Source: JARBUG01 sp035628915
Lineage (GTDB): Bacteria > Bacillota > Sulfobacillia > Symbiobacteriales > Symbiobacteriaceae
Direction: 5' to 3'
NCBI GenBank assembly: GCA_035628915.1
Contig: DASPIW010000029.1
Location: 34,690-98,689 of the forward strand
DNA: 64,000 bases
The stretch's first letter is position 1; every line of letters begins with the position of its first letter. Under the pieces are notes generated by a model. The model worked only from the letters and a program-made list of their open reading frames with translations, made no database searches and was not told the origin of the DNA. A program made the translations under genes and the position numbers. Positions 51,687-60,585 of this stretch are shown piece after piece.

Positions 51687-52415
51687 TTAATCAACCACAA
51701 TCGTGGCGGCCATGTCCTCGTGATAGCTGCAGGCATATGTGAACGTGCCAGCCTGCATGAACGTATGCGAATACGCTTGTTCACGGCCCAGGCCCGGGCT
51801 CTCGAAATCCGGCCCGAATACGTCGTGGGTGCTGCGGTCCAGGTTGACCCAGGTGACCCGCGTGCCGGCTGCAATCTGCAAGGTGGCGGGGGAGAAGGCG
51901 CGGTTATGCATGACGACCAGGCGCCCCACCCACGGCGCCGTAACCGTTACGGTTTGCGTGGGACCGTCCCACCCGACGGCGGCGCCCATCTGCTCGCTGA
52001 CGAACCGGACGGGGACCAGTGTCCGGCTGTTTTCGTCAACGAAGGGGGCGACGTCAAGCGTGACTTCCTGGCCGTTGACCTGCGCAGTCCGGCGCCCGAT
52101 CCACAGGTCGATACGCGTGTCGCCTGCAATGTAGGTCACTTTTTGCTCGTCGCCATTCCAGCCAATATAGGCCCCCAGAGTCTCGCCGATAAACCGGACG
52201 GGAACAAAGGTCCGACCCGCGGACTCGTCCAGAATGGGGGCCGTGTCCAGGGTGACCGTATCGCCGTTGACGACCGCCTGGCGCTGGTTGATCGTCAGCG
52301 CGATTGTCGTCGCCGGAGCCGCCTGTGCCGCCGACGTGGCCCGAAGTACCCCGGATACCGCGATCAGGACAGCGACCGCGCACTGAATCCACGGGTGCCG
52401 AATCCGTACGGGCAT
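51687..52415 (-). CDS. Secreted protein with copper-amine-oxidase N-terminal repeats and a cupredoxin domain
   Basis: ATG 52415 follows AAGGAGTGAGG; 242 residues. Signal peptide to about residue 33. Two stalk-type repeats follow, each with RTFVPVRFIGE or RTLVPVRFVSE and an aromatic GW..(D/E)..V.Y pattern. The C-terminal cupredoxin (about 160-242) has candidate type 1 copper ligands in RSTHDVF and YACSYHEDM. The combination suggests a wall- or surface-associated copper protein. It lies 9 kb from the denitrification island and may be unrelated to it. Confidence 0.8.
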   Translation of the reverse strand: MPVRIRHPWIQCAVAVLIAVSGVLRATSAAQAAPATTIALTINQRQAVVNGDTVTLDTAPILDESAGRTFVPVRFIGETLGAYIGWNGDEQKVTYIAGDTRIDLWIGRRTAQVNGQEVTLDVAPFVDENSRTLVPVRFVSEQMGAAVGWDGPTQTVTVTAPWVGRLVVMHNRAFSPATLQIAAGTRVTWVNLDRSTHDVFGPDFESPGLGREQAYSHTFMQAGTFTYACSYHEDMAATIVVD

Positions 52416-52620
52416 GCGCCTCACTCCTTTGGTGGACTTCACACCACTTACGGACGAGGCGAACGGGTGGATCATTGTTTTGGCACATTGGTGTTGACGA
52501 TATTCCTTGTGCATGTGTCACATGCAGAGGCTGAATTTCAACATCCTTCGAACAGAGGAGGCCGGGCCCATGCCGCGCATGGTACGCTGAGAACCATGAA
52601 CGGATAGGCAGGTGATCGAG
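52416..52620. other. Divergent intergenic region with short dyad
   Basis: GCATGTG-T-CACATGC at 52511-52525 is a perfect 7-bp dyad between the cupredoxin protein gene and the FUSC-type gene. No convincing promoter pair was found. Confidence 0.35.
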
Positions 52621-53694
52621 ATGGTTTCCATCGGGCCGCGCGTTTGGAAGACAGGTCTGGCTGTGACGCTTTCTGTGGTGCTCCTCCGCCTGATCGGTCA
52701 CGGGTCCGAAGTGGCTGGCGCCGTGGCGGCAGCGCTGGCTGTGGCGCCTTCCGCCAGCCGTTCGCTCAGGACGATGGCCAATCAGACGATCGCCAACGTC
52801 ATCGGCAGCCTGATTGGCTTTGCTGCGGTTCTACTATTCGGCCCCGATGCACTGGTGATCGGCGGCGCCGTCATTCTTGTGTTGTGGCTCTGCCAGCGCT
52901 TTGGCTATAGGGACCTGGCATCCGCCGCCGTAACGGTGGCTCTGTTTGTGATGGCGCCGCACCCGGAGAGCAGCATGACAGCCTACACCTTCTGGCGCTT
53001 CATTTCGGTGCTGATGGGCTCCGTCATCGGCACGGCGGTTAACGCCTTGATTCTGTCGCCCGAGTACCGGGTCGCCGCGCTGAAGGCAATCGCGAACGCC
53101 GGAACGGCACTTGACGCCTTCATCGTCAGTATGTCCGGCCGGCTGGAGCGTCCGCACCATATCGAGAAGGCCGAAATTCTGGCGGCGACGGCCAGGGTGG
53201 AGGCACAGATCGCTGAAGCCCGCCGGCTCAACCTGCTGGCTGCAGAGTCCAACAACCCGCGCCAGGCCCGGCAGCAGGAAGTCATCGACCGTGCGATCAA
53301 GGTGCTTTCTTCCTTGCTGGAGCGGGTCCAGATCATCCACAAAGCGGCTCTGTACGCGCAGCGGTCTCCGGAGTATGCCGTGCAGCTCCCGGAGATCCAG
53401 GCGGCGCTGACGCAGGTGGTGCTGTATCGCAGGCGGCTTTTCGGCATGCTGCTTGAGCCTGATGCGGAGCGAACCCTTGGCCCCGCATTGGCTGAGCTGG
53501 AACAGCGCTTTGAATCCTCATTCCGCCTTCCGACCTGCCAGGAGGAGATCGAGCCGTTTTTCCGGCTCTATCGGATACGCTCCAGCGTCAGCTACATGGC
53601 CAACCGGCTCGGGCGCCTTTACGTGGCAAAGGAAACGGCCCTGCCCCCCTTGCAGGGAGACAAGGCCTGTCCGGCATTGGCCGATGAGGTGTAG
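52621..53694 (+). CDS. FUSC/aromatic-acid-exporter-like membrane protein
   Basis: ATG 52621 follows AGGTGA; GTG 52612 is possible. The 357-residue protein has an N-terminal block of about six short membrane helices (5-140) with GLAVTLSVVLLRLIG and SLRTMANQTIANVIGSLIGF, as in the YgaE/DUF939 half-size FUSC family, then a cytoplasmic helical domain. It may export aromatic acids, but family functions are little known. It converges on purU with 6 bp between stops. Confidence 0.7.
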   Translation: MVSIGPRVWKTGLAVTLSVVLLRLIGHGSEVAGAVAAALAVAPSASRSLRTMANQTIANVIGSLIGFAAVLLFGPDALVIGGAVILVLWLCQRFGYRDLASAAVTVALFVMAPHPESSMTAYTFWRFISVLMGSVIGTAVNALILSPEYRVAALKAIANAGTALDAFIVSMSGRLERPHHIEKAEILAATARVEAQIAEARRLNLLAAESNNPRQARQQEVIDRAIKVLSSLLERVQIIHKAALYAQRSPEYAVQLPEIQAALTQVVLYRRRLFGMLLEPDAERTLGPALAELEQRFESSFRLPTCQEEIEPFFRLYRIRSSVSYMANRLGRLYVAKETALPPLQGDKACPALADEV

Positions 53695-53700
53695 CTGAGG

Positions 53701-54570
53701 TCACGCGAAGACTACAGTCTTGTTGCCGTGGACCAGGACCCGGTCTTCGAGGTGCCAGGCGACGGCCCTGGCCAGGACGGTGCGCTCCACGTGGCGGCCC
53801 ATGCGCCGGAGCTCCTGTGCATCGCTGCGGTGATCGACCCGCTGCACGTCCTGCTCAATGATCGGTCCGGCGTCCAGGTCTTCGGTGACGTAATGCGCCG
53901 TGGCACCGATCAGCTTTACACCGCGCTCATAGGCCTGCGCATACGGCTTCGCGCCGACAAATGCCGGGAGGAAGCTGTGGTGAATGTTAATGATGCGGTG
54001 CCTGTAGTCGGCGATAAAGCCCGGCGAGAGGATTTGCATATAGCGGGCCAGCACTACGAGATCGACCCTGCCGCTCAGCAGCTCTAGCTGGGCGGCTTCC
54101 GTTTCGGCCTTGTTCTCCTTGTCCATGGGCAGGTGATGAAACGGGATACCCAGGGGTTCGACGCTTGCTTTCAGGTCGGCGTGGTTGCTGACCACCATGG
54201 CAATATCGCCCCGCAAATCGCCGGCGCGCCACTGCCAGAGCAGTTCCAGAAGACAGTGGTCCTCCCGCGATACGAAGATGGCCATGCGCTTCGCCACTTC
54301 CGCATAGGAGAGGCGCCAATCCATCTGAAACCGTTCGGCGACGGGCGCGAACGCCTTCTCCAGCGCCGGCCCGCGCCCGAGCAGCTCCGGTAGATCGAAC
54401 TCGACTCGCATGAAGAAAGTGCCCTGGCGGTGGTCCGTCGAATGCTGGTCGGAGTGAATAATGTTGGCGCCCTGGGCGCAAAGAAAGTTGGATACGGCCG
54501 CGATGATTCCGGGCTGGTCGGGACATGAGATCAGCATGCGGCCCCGGTTGGTGAGCGTTGTCAGCTTCAT
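53701..54570 (-). CDS. purU: Formyltetrahydrofolate deformylase
   Basis: ATG 54570 follows GAGGAGGAG; 289 residues. N-terminal ACT domain (LISCPDQPGIIAAVSNFL) and a C-terminal formyltransferase-like domain with NIHHSFLPAFVGAKPY and the catalytic Asp in VTEDLDAGPII. It hydrolyses 10-formyl-THF to formate and THF, balancing one-carbon units. Its mRNA begins with a tandem glycine riboswitch and intrinsic terminator, tying expression to glycine. Confidence 0.96.
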   Translation of the reverse strand: MKLTTLTNRGRMLISCPDQPGIIAAVSNFLCAQGANIIHSDQHSTDHRQGTFFMRVEFDLPELLGRGPALEKAFAPVAERFQMDWRLSYAEVAKRMAIFVSREDHCLLELLWQWRAGDLRGDIAMVVSNHADLKASVEPLGIPFHHLPMDKENKAETEAAQLELLSGRVDLVVLARYMQILSPGFIADYRHRIINIHHSFLPAFVGAKPYAQAYERGVKLIGATAHYVTEDLDAGPIIEQDVQRVDHRSDAQELRRMGRHVERTVLARAVAWHLEDRVLVHGNKTVVFA

Positions 54571-54593
54571 AGGTGTCTCCTCCTCATAACGTC

Positions 54594-54634
54594 AAAACAA
54601 AAAGGCCAGCCCGCTGAAACAGCCGGGCCGGCCA
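54594..54634 (-). terminator. Riboswitch-controlled terminator before purU
   Basis: On the - strand GGCCGGCCCG-GCTGTTTCAG-CGGGCTGGCC is followed by TTTTTGTTTTG. It lies between the glycine aptamers and the purU ribosome site. A competing hairpin GGAGAGCAC...GTGCTCTCC (54649-54680) may be the antiterminator element or a spacer stem. Confidence 0.75.
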
Positions 54635-54683
54635 GAGCAAGCATGAAGGGAGAGCACAGCCGCCTGGCCGTGCTCTCCCGATT

Positions 54684-54885
54684 GCTCTGTCCTTTTGCCT
54701 GAGAGTGGCGGCCTTTACGGCCTTGCTCCTTCGGCGCCCGCCTTGGCGGATCTCTCCAGAGGTGCGTCAAGCTGCGGTACTTCCACCGGGTGCCGGTGAA
54801 ACCTGAGAGTTTCGGGTGGCAGGCGGGTGCCCTGCCTCCTTGCCCCTTCGGTCGTGGCGGTGCCACTGTCTTCCATCAGCTATCC
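54684..54885 (-). ncRNA. Tandem glycine riboswitch
   Basis: Read on the - strand, two aptamers follow each other. The 3' one (about 54684-54765) has GGAGAGA, CGCCGAAGGAGCAA, ACTCTCAGGCAAAAGGACAGAG, the classic glycine aptamer core. The 5' one (about 54775-54880) has GACCGAAGGGGCAA and AACTCTCAGGTTTCACCG but a weaker first strand. Glycine is expected to prevent termination at 54594-54634 and so turn purU on. Confidence 0.88.
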
Positions 54886-54912
54886 TTCGCAGTTGGTCTT
54901 AGGTTAGACTGT

Positions 54913-54941
54913 ACGATATCACCAGGAACAGCATCCGTCAA
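54913..54941 (-). promoter_or_regulatory. Promoter of the riboswitch-purU transcript
   Basis: On the - strand TTGACG (54941-54936) and TATCGT (54918-54913) are 17 bp apart, with the start point near 54906, just before the aptamers. Confidence 0.65.
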
Positions 54942-55057
54942 GCGGGGAGCGGGTGCTGTTTCCTCCCGTGAGAACACTTGCTTGCCAAACGGACCGGGCT
55001 GCAGTAAGGTGATAGGCTAATAGGAACGTTATATACGTCAATACGCGAGGGATATAC

Positions 55058-56149
55058 ATGAAGCTGACAACGGCACTGGTCCACACAGGTGTACGCCGTG
55101 ACCCCTCGACGGGGTCCGTTTCGGTCCCGATTTACCAGGCGGCAACCTTCGAGCATCCCGCCCTGGGCCAGTCGACGGGCTATGACTATTCGCGCTCCAA
55201 GAACCCGACGCGGCAGGCCCTGGAAGACGGGCTCGCGAGGCTTGAGGGCGGCGCCCGGGGGCTCGCCTTTGCGTCCGGCATGGCTGCCGTCCACTGCGCC
55301 CTGCAGCTGTTCTCCCCCGGTGATCACCTGATTGCCACACACGACCCCTACGGGGGCACCTACAGGCTCCTGGACAAGGTCCTGGGGCTCGACATTAGTT
55401 GGGTCGATACGGCGGACCTGGTGGCTGTCAGAGCCGCTGTGCGCCCCACCACGAAAGGCATCTTCCTGGAGACGCCCACCAACCCGCTGCTGAAGATGGC
55501 CGACGTGGCGGGTATCGCAGCCATTGCCCGACAGGCGGGCGCCCTGCTGATTGTCGATACCACCTTCCTGACGCCCTACCTGTGCCGACCACTGGAGCAC
55601 GGGGCCGATATAGTCGTGCACAGCGCCAGCAAATACCTGGCCGGCCATAACGACGTGGTCGCCGGCGCCCTTGTCGCCCGCGACGAGGCCATCGGCGAAA
55701 AGCTCTTCTTCTACCAGAACGCGATTGGGGCGATTCTCGGCCCGAACGATGCGTGGCTCGTGATTCGGGGGATCAAAACCCTGGCCCTGCGCATGGAGAA
55801 GCACCAGGAGAACGCCCGCAAGGTGGCAGCCTTCCTGGAGGCGCACCCCCTGGTGGAGAAGGTCCTCTACCCGGGCATCGGCGGTATGCTCTCCTTTTGC
55901 GTGAAGGACCAGGAGCTGGCCGCGGCCATTCTTGGCAGGGTGAAAGTGATTCTCTTTGCGGAGTCGCTGGGCGGCGTCGAGACGCTGATTACCTACCCGT
56001 GGACCCAGACCCATGCCGACGTGCCGGAGGATCTTCGCCGGCGGCTGGGTATTTCCGACCGGCTGCTTCGGCTCTCGGTCGGCATTGAGGACGCCGGCGA
56101 CTTGATCGCCGACCTGCGGCAGGCACTTGAGCAGGGAGGCGGACAGTGA
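55058..56149 (+). CDS. Transsulfuration-type PLP enzyme 1 (MetI/MetB-like)
   Basis: The 363-residue Cys/Met-metabolism PLP enzyme has SVPIYQAATFEHP, YDYSRSKNPTR, LAFASGMAAVH, the PLP Asp in VDTTFLTPYL and the Schiff-base Lys in HSASKYLAGHND. It fits cystathionine gamma-synthase/O-acetylhomoserine thiolyase (MetI) or a lyase; sequence alone does not decide. VLYPG is followed at once by IGGMLSF, so the usual 15-residue loop there is missing. It is coupled to the next gene (TGATG), like metI-metC of Bacillus. Confidence 0.85.
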   Translation: MKLTTALVHTGVRRDPSTGSVSVPIYQAATFEHPALGQSTGYDYSRSKNPTRQALEDGLARLEGGARGLAFASGMAAVHCALQLFSPGDHLIATHDPYGGTYRLLDKVLGLDISWVDTADLVAVRAAVRPTTKGIFLETPTNPLLKMADVAGIAAIARQAGALLIVDTTFLTPYLCRPLEHGADIVVHSASKYLAGHNDVVAGALVARDEAIGEKLFFYQNAIGAILGPNDAWLVIRGIKTLALRMEKHQENARKVAAFLEAHPLVEKVLYPGIGGMLSFCVKDQELAAAILGRVKVILFAESLGGVETLITYPWTQTHADVPEDLRRRLGISDRLLRLSVGIEDAGDLIADLRQALEQGGGQ

Positions 56150-57270
56150 TGAAGTACGGCACAAAGCTGCTGCATACCGGTCACGAAGTAGACCGGGCCA
56201 CGGGCGCCGCCTGCATCCCTATCTATCAGGTCTCCATGTTCGACCAGCCCGGGCTCGATGAGCCGGGGGTGTTCGATTACGCGCGCTCCGGCAACCCGAC
56301 CCGCAAGGCGCTGGAGGGCGTCTTGGCAGAACTTGAGGGCGCCGCCGGCGCCTTCGCTTTCAGTTCCGGCATGGCGGCGCTCTCCGTGGTGCTGATGCTG
56401 CTTAGCGCCGGCGACCATGTGATCGCTACCGACGACTGCTATGGCGGGACCTATCGGGTGCTGACCCGCGTATTCCGGCGCTTCAACATCGAAGCGACCT
56501 TTGTGGACACCGGCGACCCCGCGGCAGTTGCGGCGGCACTCCGGCCCAACACACGGATGCTGCTGGTGGAGACGGTCTCGAATCCGTTCCTGAGGCAGAC
56601 CGATGTGAAGGCCATGTCTGCCATTGCCCGGGAGCACAGGCTGTTACTGGCGGTGGATAACACGTTCCTGTCGCCGTATCTTTACCAGCCCATGCAGGAC
56701 GGCGCCGACATTGTGATCCACTCGGCGACGAAGTACCTTGGCGGGCACAGCGACATTATTGCCGGAACGGTGGCCGCGCGCGAGGCAGACCTGGCGAAGG
56801 AGATCTACTTCCTCCAGAACGCCGTGGGCGCCGTCCTGGGTCCGCAGGACTGCTTTCTGCTCATGCGGGGCATCAAGACGCTCAAGGTGCGCATGGACCG
56901 GCAGGTGGAGACTGCGAAGCTCCTGGCGGGCTGGCTGGTCGGGCGCCCTGAGGTCCGGGAGGTCTTCTACCCGGGCACCGGCGCCATGCTGTCGTTCCGG
57001 TTGGTCGATGCTTCGCTCACCGCACCGTTCGTGGAACGGCTGCAGCTGCCGCTCCTGGGCGTCTCCCTGGGGGCCGTGGAGACGCTGGTGGCTGTGCCTT
57101 CCCGGCATTCCCACGCTTCAGTGCCTGCCCCTGAGCGGGTTCGCAGGGGCATTACGGACGACTTGATCCGCCTGTCGGTAGGGCTGGAGGAGCCTGCGGA
57201 CCTGATCGATGACCTGGCGCAAGCCCTGGCCCACGCAGGCGGGGAAGCAGCTGCGGTCGAAGCTGATTGA
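56149..57270 (+). CDS. Transsulfuration-type PLP enzyme 2 (MetC/gamma-lyase-like)
   Basis: ATG 56149 overlaps the previous stop; 373 residues. It has CIPIYQVSMFDQP, YARSGNPTRKALE, FSSGMAALSVVL, VDNTFLSPYL and HSATKYLGGHSD with the PLP Lys. It is a paralogue of its neighbour with the same short VFYPGTGAMLSF region. By analogy with metIC it may be cystathionine beta-lyase, but gamma-lyase is equally possible. A terminator lies 30 bp after its stop. Confidence 0.85.
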   Translation: MKYGTKLLHTGHEVDRATGAACIPIYQVSMFDQPGLDEPGVFDYARSGNPTRKALEGVLAELEGAAGAFAFSSGMAALSVVLMLLSAGDHVIATDDCYGGTYRVLTRVFRRFNIEATFVDTGDPAAVAAALRPNTRMLLVETVSNPFLRQTDVKAMSAIAREHRLLLAVDNTFLSPYLYQPMQDGADIVIHSATKYLGGHSDIIAGTVAAREADLAKEIYFLQNAVGAVLGPQDCFLLMRGIKTLKVRMDRQVETAKLLAGWLVGRPEVREVFYPGTGAMLSFRLVDASLTAPFVERLQLPLLGVSLGAVETLVAVPSRHSHASVPAPERVRRGITDDLIRLSVGLEEPADLIDDLAQALAHAGGEAAAVEAD

Positions 57271-57300
57271 CCAGGGCCGGGCGGCGCCTGCGGGAGCACA

Positions 57301-57330
57301 CAAAAAAGCGGCGCCACTTTGGCGCCGCTT
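57301..57330 (-). terminator. Bidirectional terminator before the PiT gene end
   Basis: AAGCGGCGCCA-CTT-TGGCGCCGCTT forms a strong stem; read on the - strand it is followed by TTTTGTGTG. Confidence 0.8.
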
Positions 57331-57335
57331 CGCAT

Positions 57336-58553
57336 TTAGTCAGATGTTGTTTCGTCTGCCACAGCCACAGGCACCGGAGCTTGAGCGGCCTTGCGCATCC
57401 GGATAACCAGTTCCATCAGCCCGACCATGACTGCGCAGGCGATGAGCACCGGCCACAGGCCGAAGTGAAGAATGGCGGCGCCCAGCGAGTAGCCGACGGC
57501 AAACGTGACGGGGATGGTGAAGACCCAGGCCATACCGATCTTGCTGGCAACCTTCCAGTTGACTTCGAGCTTGGAGACGCCCACGCCCATGATGCAGCCC
57601 GTGATGGTGTGGGTGGTCGAGACCGGGACGCCGAGGTGCGCTGCGGTCGAGAGGACCGTGGCAGCCGCAGTTTCAGCCGCAAACCCGTGGATGGGCCGGA
57701 GGTCGGTCAGCTTTTCGCCGAGGGTCTTGATGACTTCCCAGCCGCCCATGTAGGTGCCGAGACCCATGACGGTGGCGCAGGAGAGGATGACCCACATGGG
57801 CGGAGCGGCGCCTTCGGGCAGGAACTGGCCGGCGACGAGGGCCATCGTAATCACGCCCATGACCTTCTGTGCATCGTTGGTGCCGTGGGCCAGCGACATG
57901 AGCGTGCTGGAGATGAGCTGGTACTTCTTCCAGTACTCGTTTTCATCCCGGTTGTGGGTGTAACGCATATAGAGGTAGAACAGAACCAGAATCACCACGG
58001 CGATGGCGCCGAACAGCGGCTTGTAGCTATAGGAGAGGCCAACGATCATCAGGCTGGCCAGCTGGAGACGGAAGCGGGGGACGAGCTTCAGCAGGGGTAG
58101 GGCGACGGCGATCGCGATGACCATGCCAAGCAAGGGCGATGACCAGAGTCCGTGCACGGCCTTCATGATGGCCGACCACTTCAGGGCACCGAGGCCTGCC
58201 GAAGCAACCGCTGCGCCGGCAACGCTGCCCAGCAGGGCATGGCTGGCGGAAATCGGCATGCCCAGCCGCGTCATGGCGGCGTTCCACAGGGCGCCGGCAA
58301 CCATGGCGGCCGCCACTGCAGAGGGGCTGATCATGCTTGCATTTACCATGCCGGAAACGGTAGCGGCGACCTTTGTGCTGAGCAGGGCGCCCAGAATATT
58401 GAACGACGCCGACATGATGACGGCGGAGCGGGGCTTGAGCACCCGGGTAGAGACGATTGTTGCGATAGCGTTGGCTGCGTCGTTCCAACCGTTGGTCAGT
58501 TCAAACAGCAGAGCCAGCACCACAACGGCCCCGATAATGAGGATGGGTTCCAA
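57336..58553 (-). CDS. pit: PiT-family inorganic phosphate transporter
   Basis: ATG 58553 follows AAAGGGGGAA; 405 residues with about ten membrane helices in two inverted halves. The PiT signatures are GWNDAANAIATIVSTRVL in the first half and MSLAHGTNDAQKVMGVI in the second. It imports phosphate with cations. No PhoU-like partner is adjacent. Confidence 0.95.
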   Translation of the reverse strand: MEPILIIGAVVVLALLFELTNGWNDAANAIATIVSTRVLKPRSAVIMSASFNILGALLSTKVAATVSGMVNASMISPSAVAAAMVAGALWNAAMTRLGMPISASHALLGSVAGAAVASAGLGALKWSAIMKAVHGLWSSPLLGMVIAIAVALPLLKLVPRFRLQLASLMIVGLSYSYKPLFGAIAVVILVLFYLYMRYTHNRDENEYWKKYQLISSTLMSLAHGTNDAQKVMGVITMALVAGQFLPEGAAPPMWVILSCATVMGLGTYMGGWEVIKTLGEKLTDLRPIHGFAAETAAATVLSTAAHLGVPVSTTHTITGCIMGVGVSKLEVNWKVASKIGMAWVFTIPVTFAVGYSLGAAILHFGLWPVLIACAVMVGLMELVIRMRKAAQAPVPVAVADETTSD

Positions 58554-58689
58554 GTCGGTTCCCCCTTTTATCTACTATGACCTTCTGACATCAATTGTAA
58601 ATAGACACTGTTATGGTCTCGTTAAGATTTGGTAGAGAACAGGTTAGGATGTTAAGGCAGCACTCGCAAATCAGGGCGCCTCGTGTGAG

Positions 58690-59139
58690 GTGGTCATGAC
58701 CACGGACTATCTGCGGGCGTCTCAGGAGCTACGGCAGCGTTTTCAGCCCGGGCTGACGGAGAACCCCGAGAGACTGACCATTCCGTTTCATGTCGTTCTA
58801 TGGCTGCAAGCCCGCGAACTGATAGGCGAACTGGTCTTCCGGCACTTCGGTGAGCCAATCGGACAGGACGAGAGCTATTATATCGTCGAGCAGGAGCCCG
58901 GTTCAAAGGTATTTCTAGGTCTGAAAGATGGGACGACCCCGTAAAACCTGGGTGAGGCCGTCAGAAAGGCGGAAGAGGCCGCCGTTCCGCTTACAGTCAC
59001 GGATTATGTGAACGCCCGGGTGCCCGGGTCGGCGATCAGTTACTGGTTCCGGCTGGCACGGTGGGCTGCAGACGAAAGGAGGTCAACCCTGTCAGGTGGT
59101 AAAGACCTGTGTCCGGCGCTGAACTGCCTTGACCGGTAG
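58690..59139 (+). pseudogene. Hypothetical gene, probably interrupted by an in-frame TAA
   Basis: GTG 58690 (or ATG 58696) opens an 84-codon frame ending at TAA 58942-58944; it is not recognised. The same frame then stays open for 64 more codons, with coding-like content (LGEAVRKAEEAAVPLTVTDY and SYWFRLARWAADERR), to TAG 59137-59139. Either one gene was broken by a nonsense mutation or the first 84 residues form a small protein and the rest is fossil. No other gene is seen in 58945-59209. Confidence 0.4.
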
Positions 59140-59209
59140 AGCGCACTGGTGTACCATCGCCTTAAGTGCAGTAATCCGATTACAGCGGTGAATACACGGA
59201 GGGATCGTC

Positions 59210-59743
59210 ATGTGTCCGCGGTTGGCGCGCAAGGGCTTTTTCCTGGAAGTGCTCAACGAGCCGGCCTTTTTCCACAAGCAGCGCATTGAATCCGGCGATG
59301 CGCTGACAGGGGAGATGTACCGGCTGCTGACACGCCTCGCTGAAAACGTACGGGAAGGCACGGCGTGCACACCGGCGGAACTGCAGGTCCTGAACCTGAT
59401 TCTTGACCGATGCAGCATGGTGAAGCTGAAAATTGTGCCCGGGGAGGATGATCCCCTCTACAAGGCGGGCAGTGCAAATCTGCTGCGCAGGCACAAGGTG
59501 AGGGCCGTAATCGGCGAACAGCACCAGGACGGCGCCGAAGGACGGCGCATCTACTTCGAAGCGCTGGTTAGCCTGCTGGAGGCCCTGGAGGACGGGCCAC
59601 TGGAGCTCTGCAAGTGCATTGAGTGCGGAGCATGGTTTGAACCGTACAGCAGGGCGCCGGTCAACAAATTCTGCTCGACGCGCTGCCGCAACCGGCACAA
59701 CTATAAGCTGCGCAAGCAGGAGGGGGGCCGGGCGGATGATTAA
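59210..59743 (+). CDS. CGNR-like zinc-finger protein
   Basis: ATG 59210 with GGAGGG; 177 residues. A helical N-terminal region resembles the ABATE/CGNR family. The C-terminus has a treble-clef-like zinc motif C-x2-C (CIECGAWFEP) and FCSTRCRNRHNYKLRK. Such proteins are probable transcription regulators. It overlaps the methionine aminopeptidase gene by 8 bp. Confidence 0.65.
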   Translation: MCPRLARKGFFLEVLNEPAFFHKQRIESGDALTGEMYRLLTRLAENVREGTACTPAELQVLNLILDRCSMVKLKIVPGEDDPLYKAGSANLLRRHKVRAVIGEQHQDGAEGRRIYFEALVSLLEALEDGPLELCKCIECGAWFEPYSRAPVNKFCSTRCRNRHNYKLRKQEGGRADD

Positions 59744-60482
59744 GCTCAAGTCGCCTCGCGAAATTGCCATTATGCGCGAGGCGGGCCGGATGGTCGCAGA
59801 ATGCCACGCCGCTCTGGCTGAGCATGTGCGGCCGGGCGTATCAACGCTGGAGCTAGACCGCCTGGTAGAGGGCTGGATTCGCCAAAAAGGCGCCATACCG
59901 TCGTTCAAAGGTCACAACGGCTTTCCCGGATCCATCTGTGTAGCGGTTAATGATGTGATCTGCCACGGGATACCCGGCAAGTACCGGCTCAAGTCCGGAG
60001 ATGTGCTTACGGTTGATATTGGGGCCTTCTATAAGGGCTACCACGGTGACTCGGCGTGGACGTACCCGGTCGGGCAGGTTTCACCGCTGATAGAGAATCT
60101 GATGGAGATCACGCTGGAATGCCTGCACGCCGGAATCGGCGCCGCTGTCGCCGGCAAGCGGGTCGGGGACATTGGCCATGCAATCCAGACGCTGGCGGAG
60201 AGCCGGGGAATGGGCGTGGTACGGGAGTTTACCGGCCACGGCGTCGGGCAGGACCTGTGGGAATCGCCGCCCATTCCGCACTTTGGCTTGCCTGGAACGG
60301 GCACTGCCCTCAGGTCTGGGATGGTATTGGCCATCGAGCCTATGATTACACTGGGCGACTGGCGCGCCAGCGTTGACGCAGACGGCTGGACGGCCCGTAC
60401 AGTGGATGGCTCCGTCTGCGTGCAATACGAGCACACGCTGGCGATTACCGATGAAGGGCCCGTGGTCTTGACGGAAGTCTAG
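59736..60482 (+). CDS. map: Type I methionine aminopeptidase
   Basis: ATG 59736 follows AGGAGGGGGG; 248 residues. Metal ligands are visible: two Asp in VLTVDIGAFYKGYHGDSAWT, His in FTGHGVGQ, Glu in LAIEPM and Glu in VQYEHT. It removes N-terminal Met from new proteins. As it is away from the ribosomal-protein cluster where Bacillota usually keep map, it may be a second copy. Confidence 0.95.
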   Translation: MIKLKSPREIAIMREAGRMVAECHAALAEHVRPGVSTLELDRLVEGWIRQKGAIPSFKGHNGFPGSICVAVNDVICHGIPGKYRLKSGDVLTVDIGAFYKGYHGDSAWTYPVGQVSPLIENLMEITLECLHAGIGAAVAGKRVGDIGHAIQTLAESRGMGVVREFTGHGVGQDLWESPPIPHFGLPGTGTALRSGMVLAIEPMITLGDWRASVDADGWTARTVDGSVCVQYEHTLAITDEGPVVLTEV

Positions 60483-60557
60483 GTGCGGCGCGCGCCTGAG
60501 TACTGACAATGCCTCTTTAGCATCATTAACGTTCATTTAGTTTTGGCAGTACAATGA

Positions 60558-60585
60558 GAGCGGGACACGATGTCCCGCTCTTTCA
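60558..60585. terminator. Bidirectional terminator
   Basis: GAGCGGGACA-CGA-TGTCCCGCTC followed by TTTCAT, between the convergent map and hydrolase genes. Confidence 0.75.
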
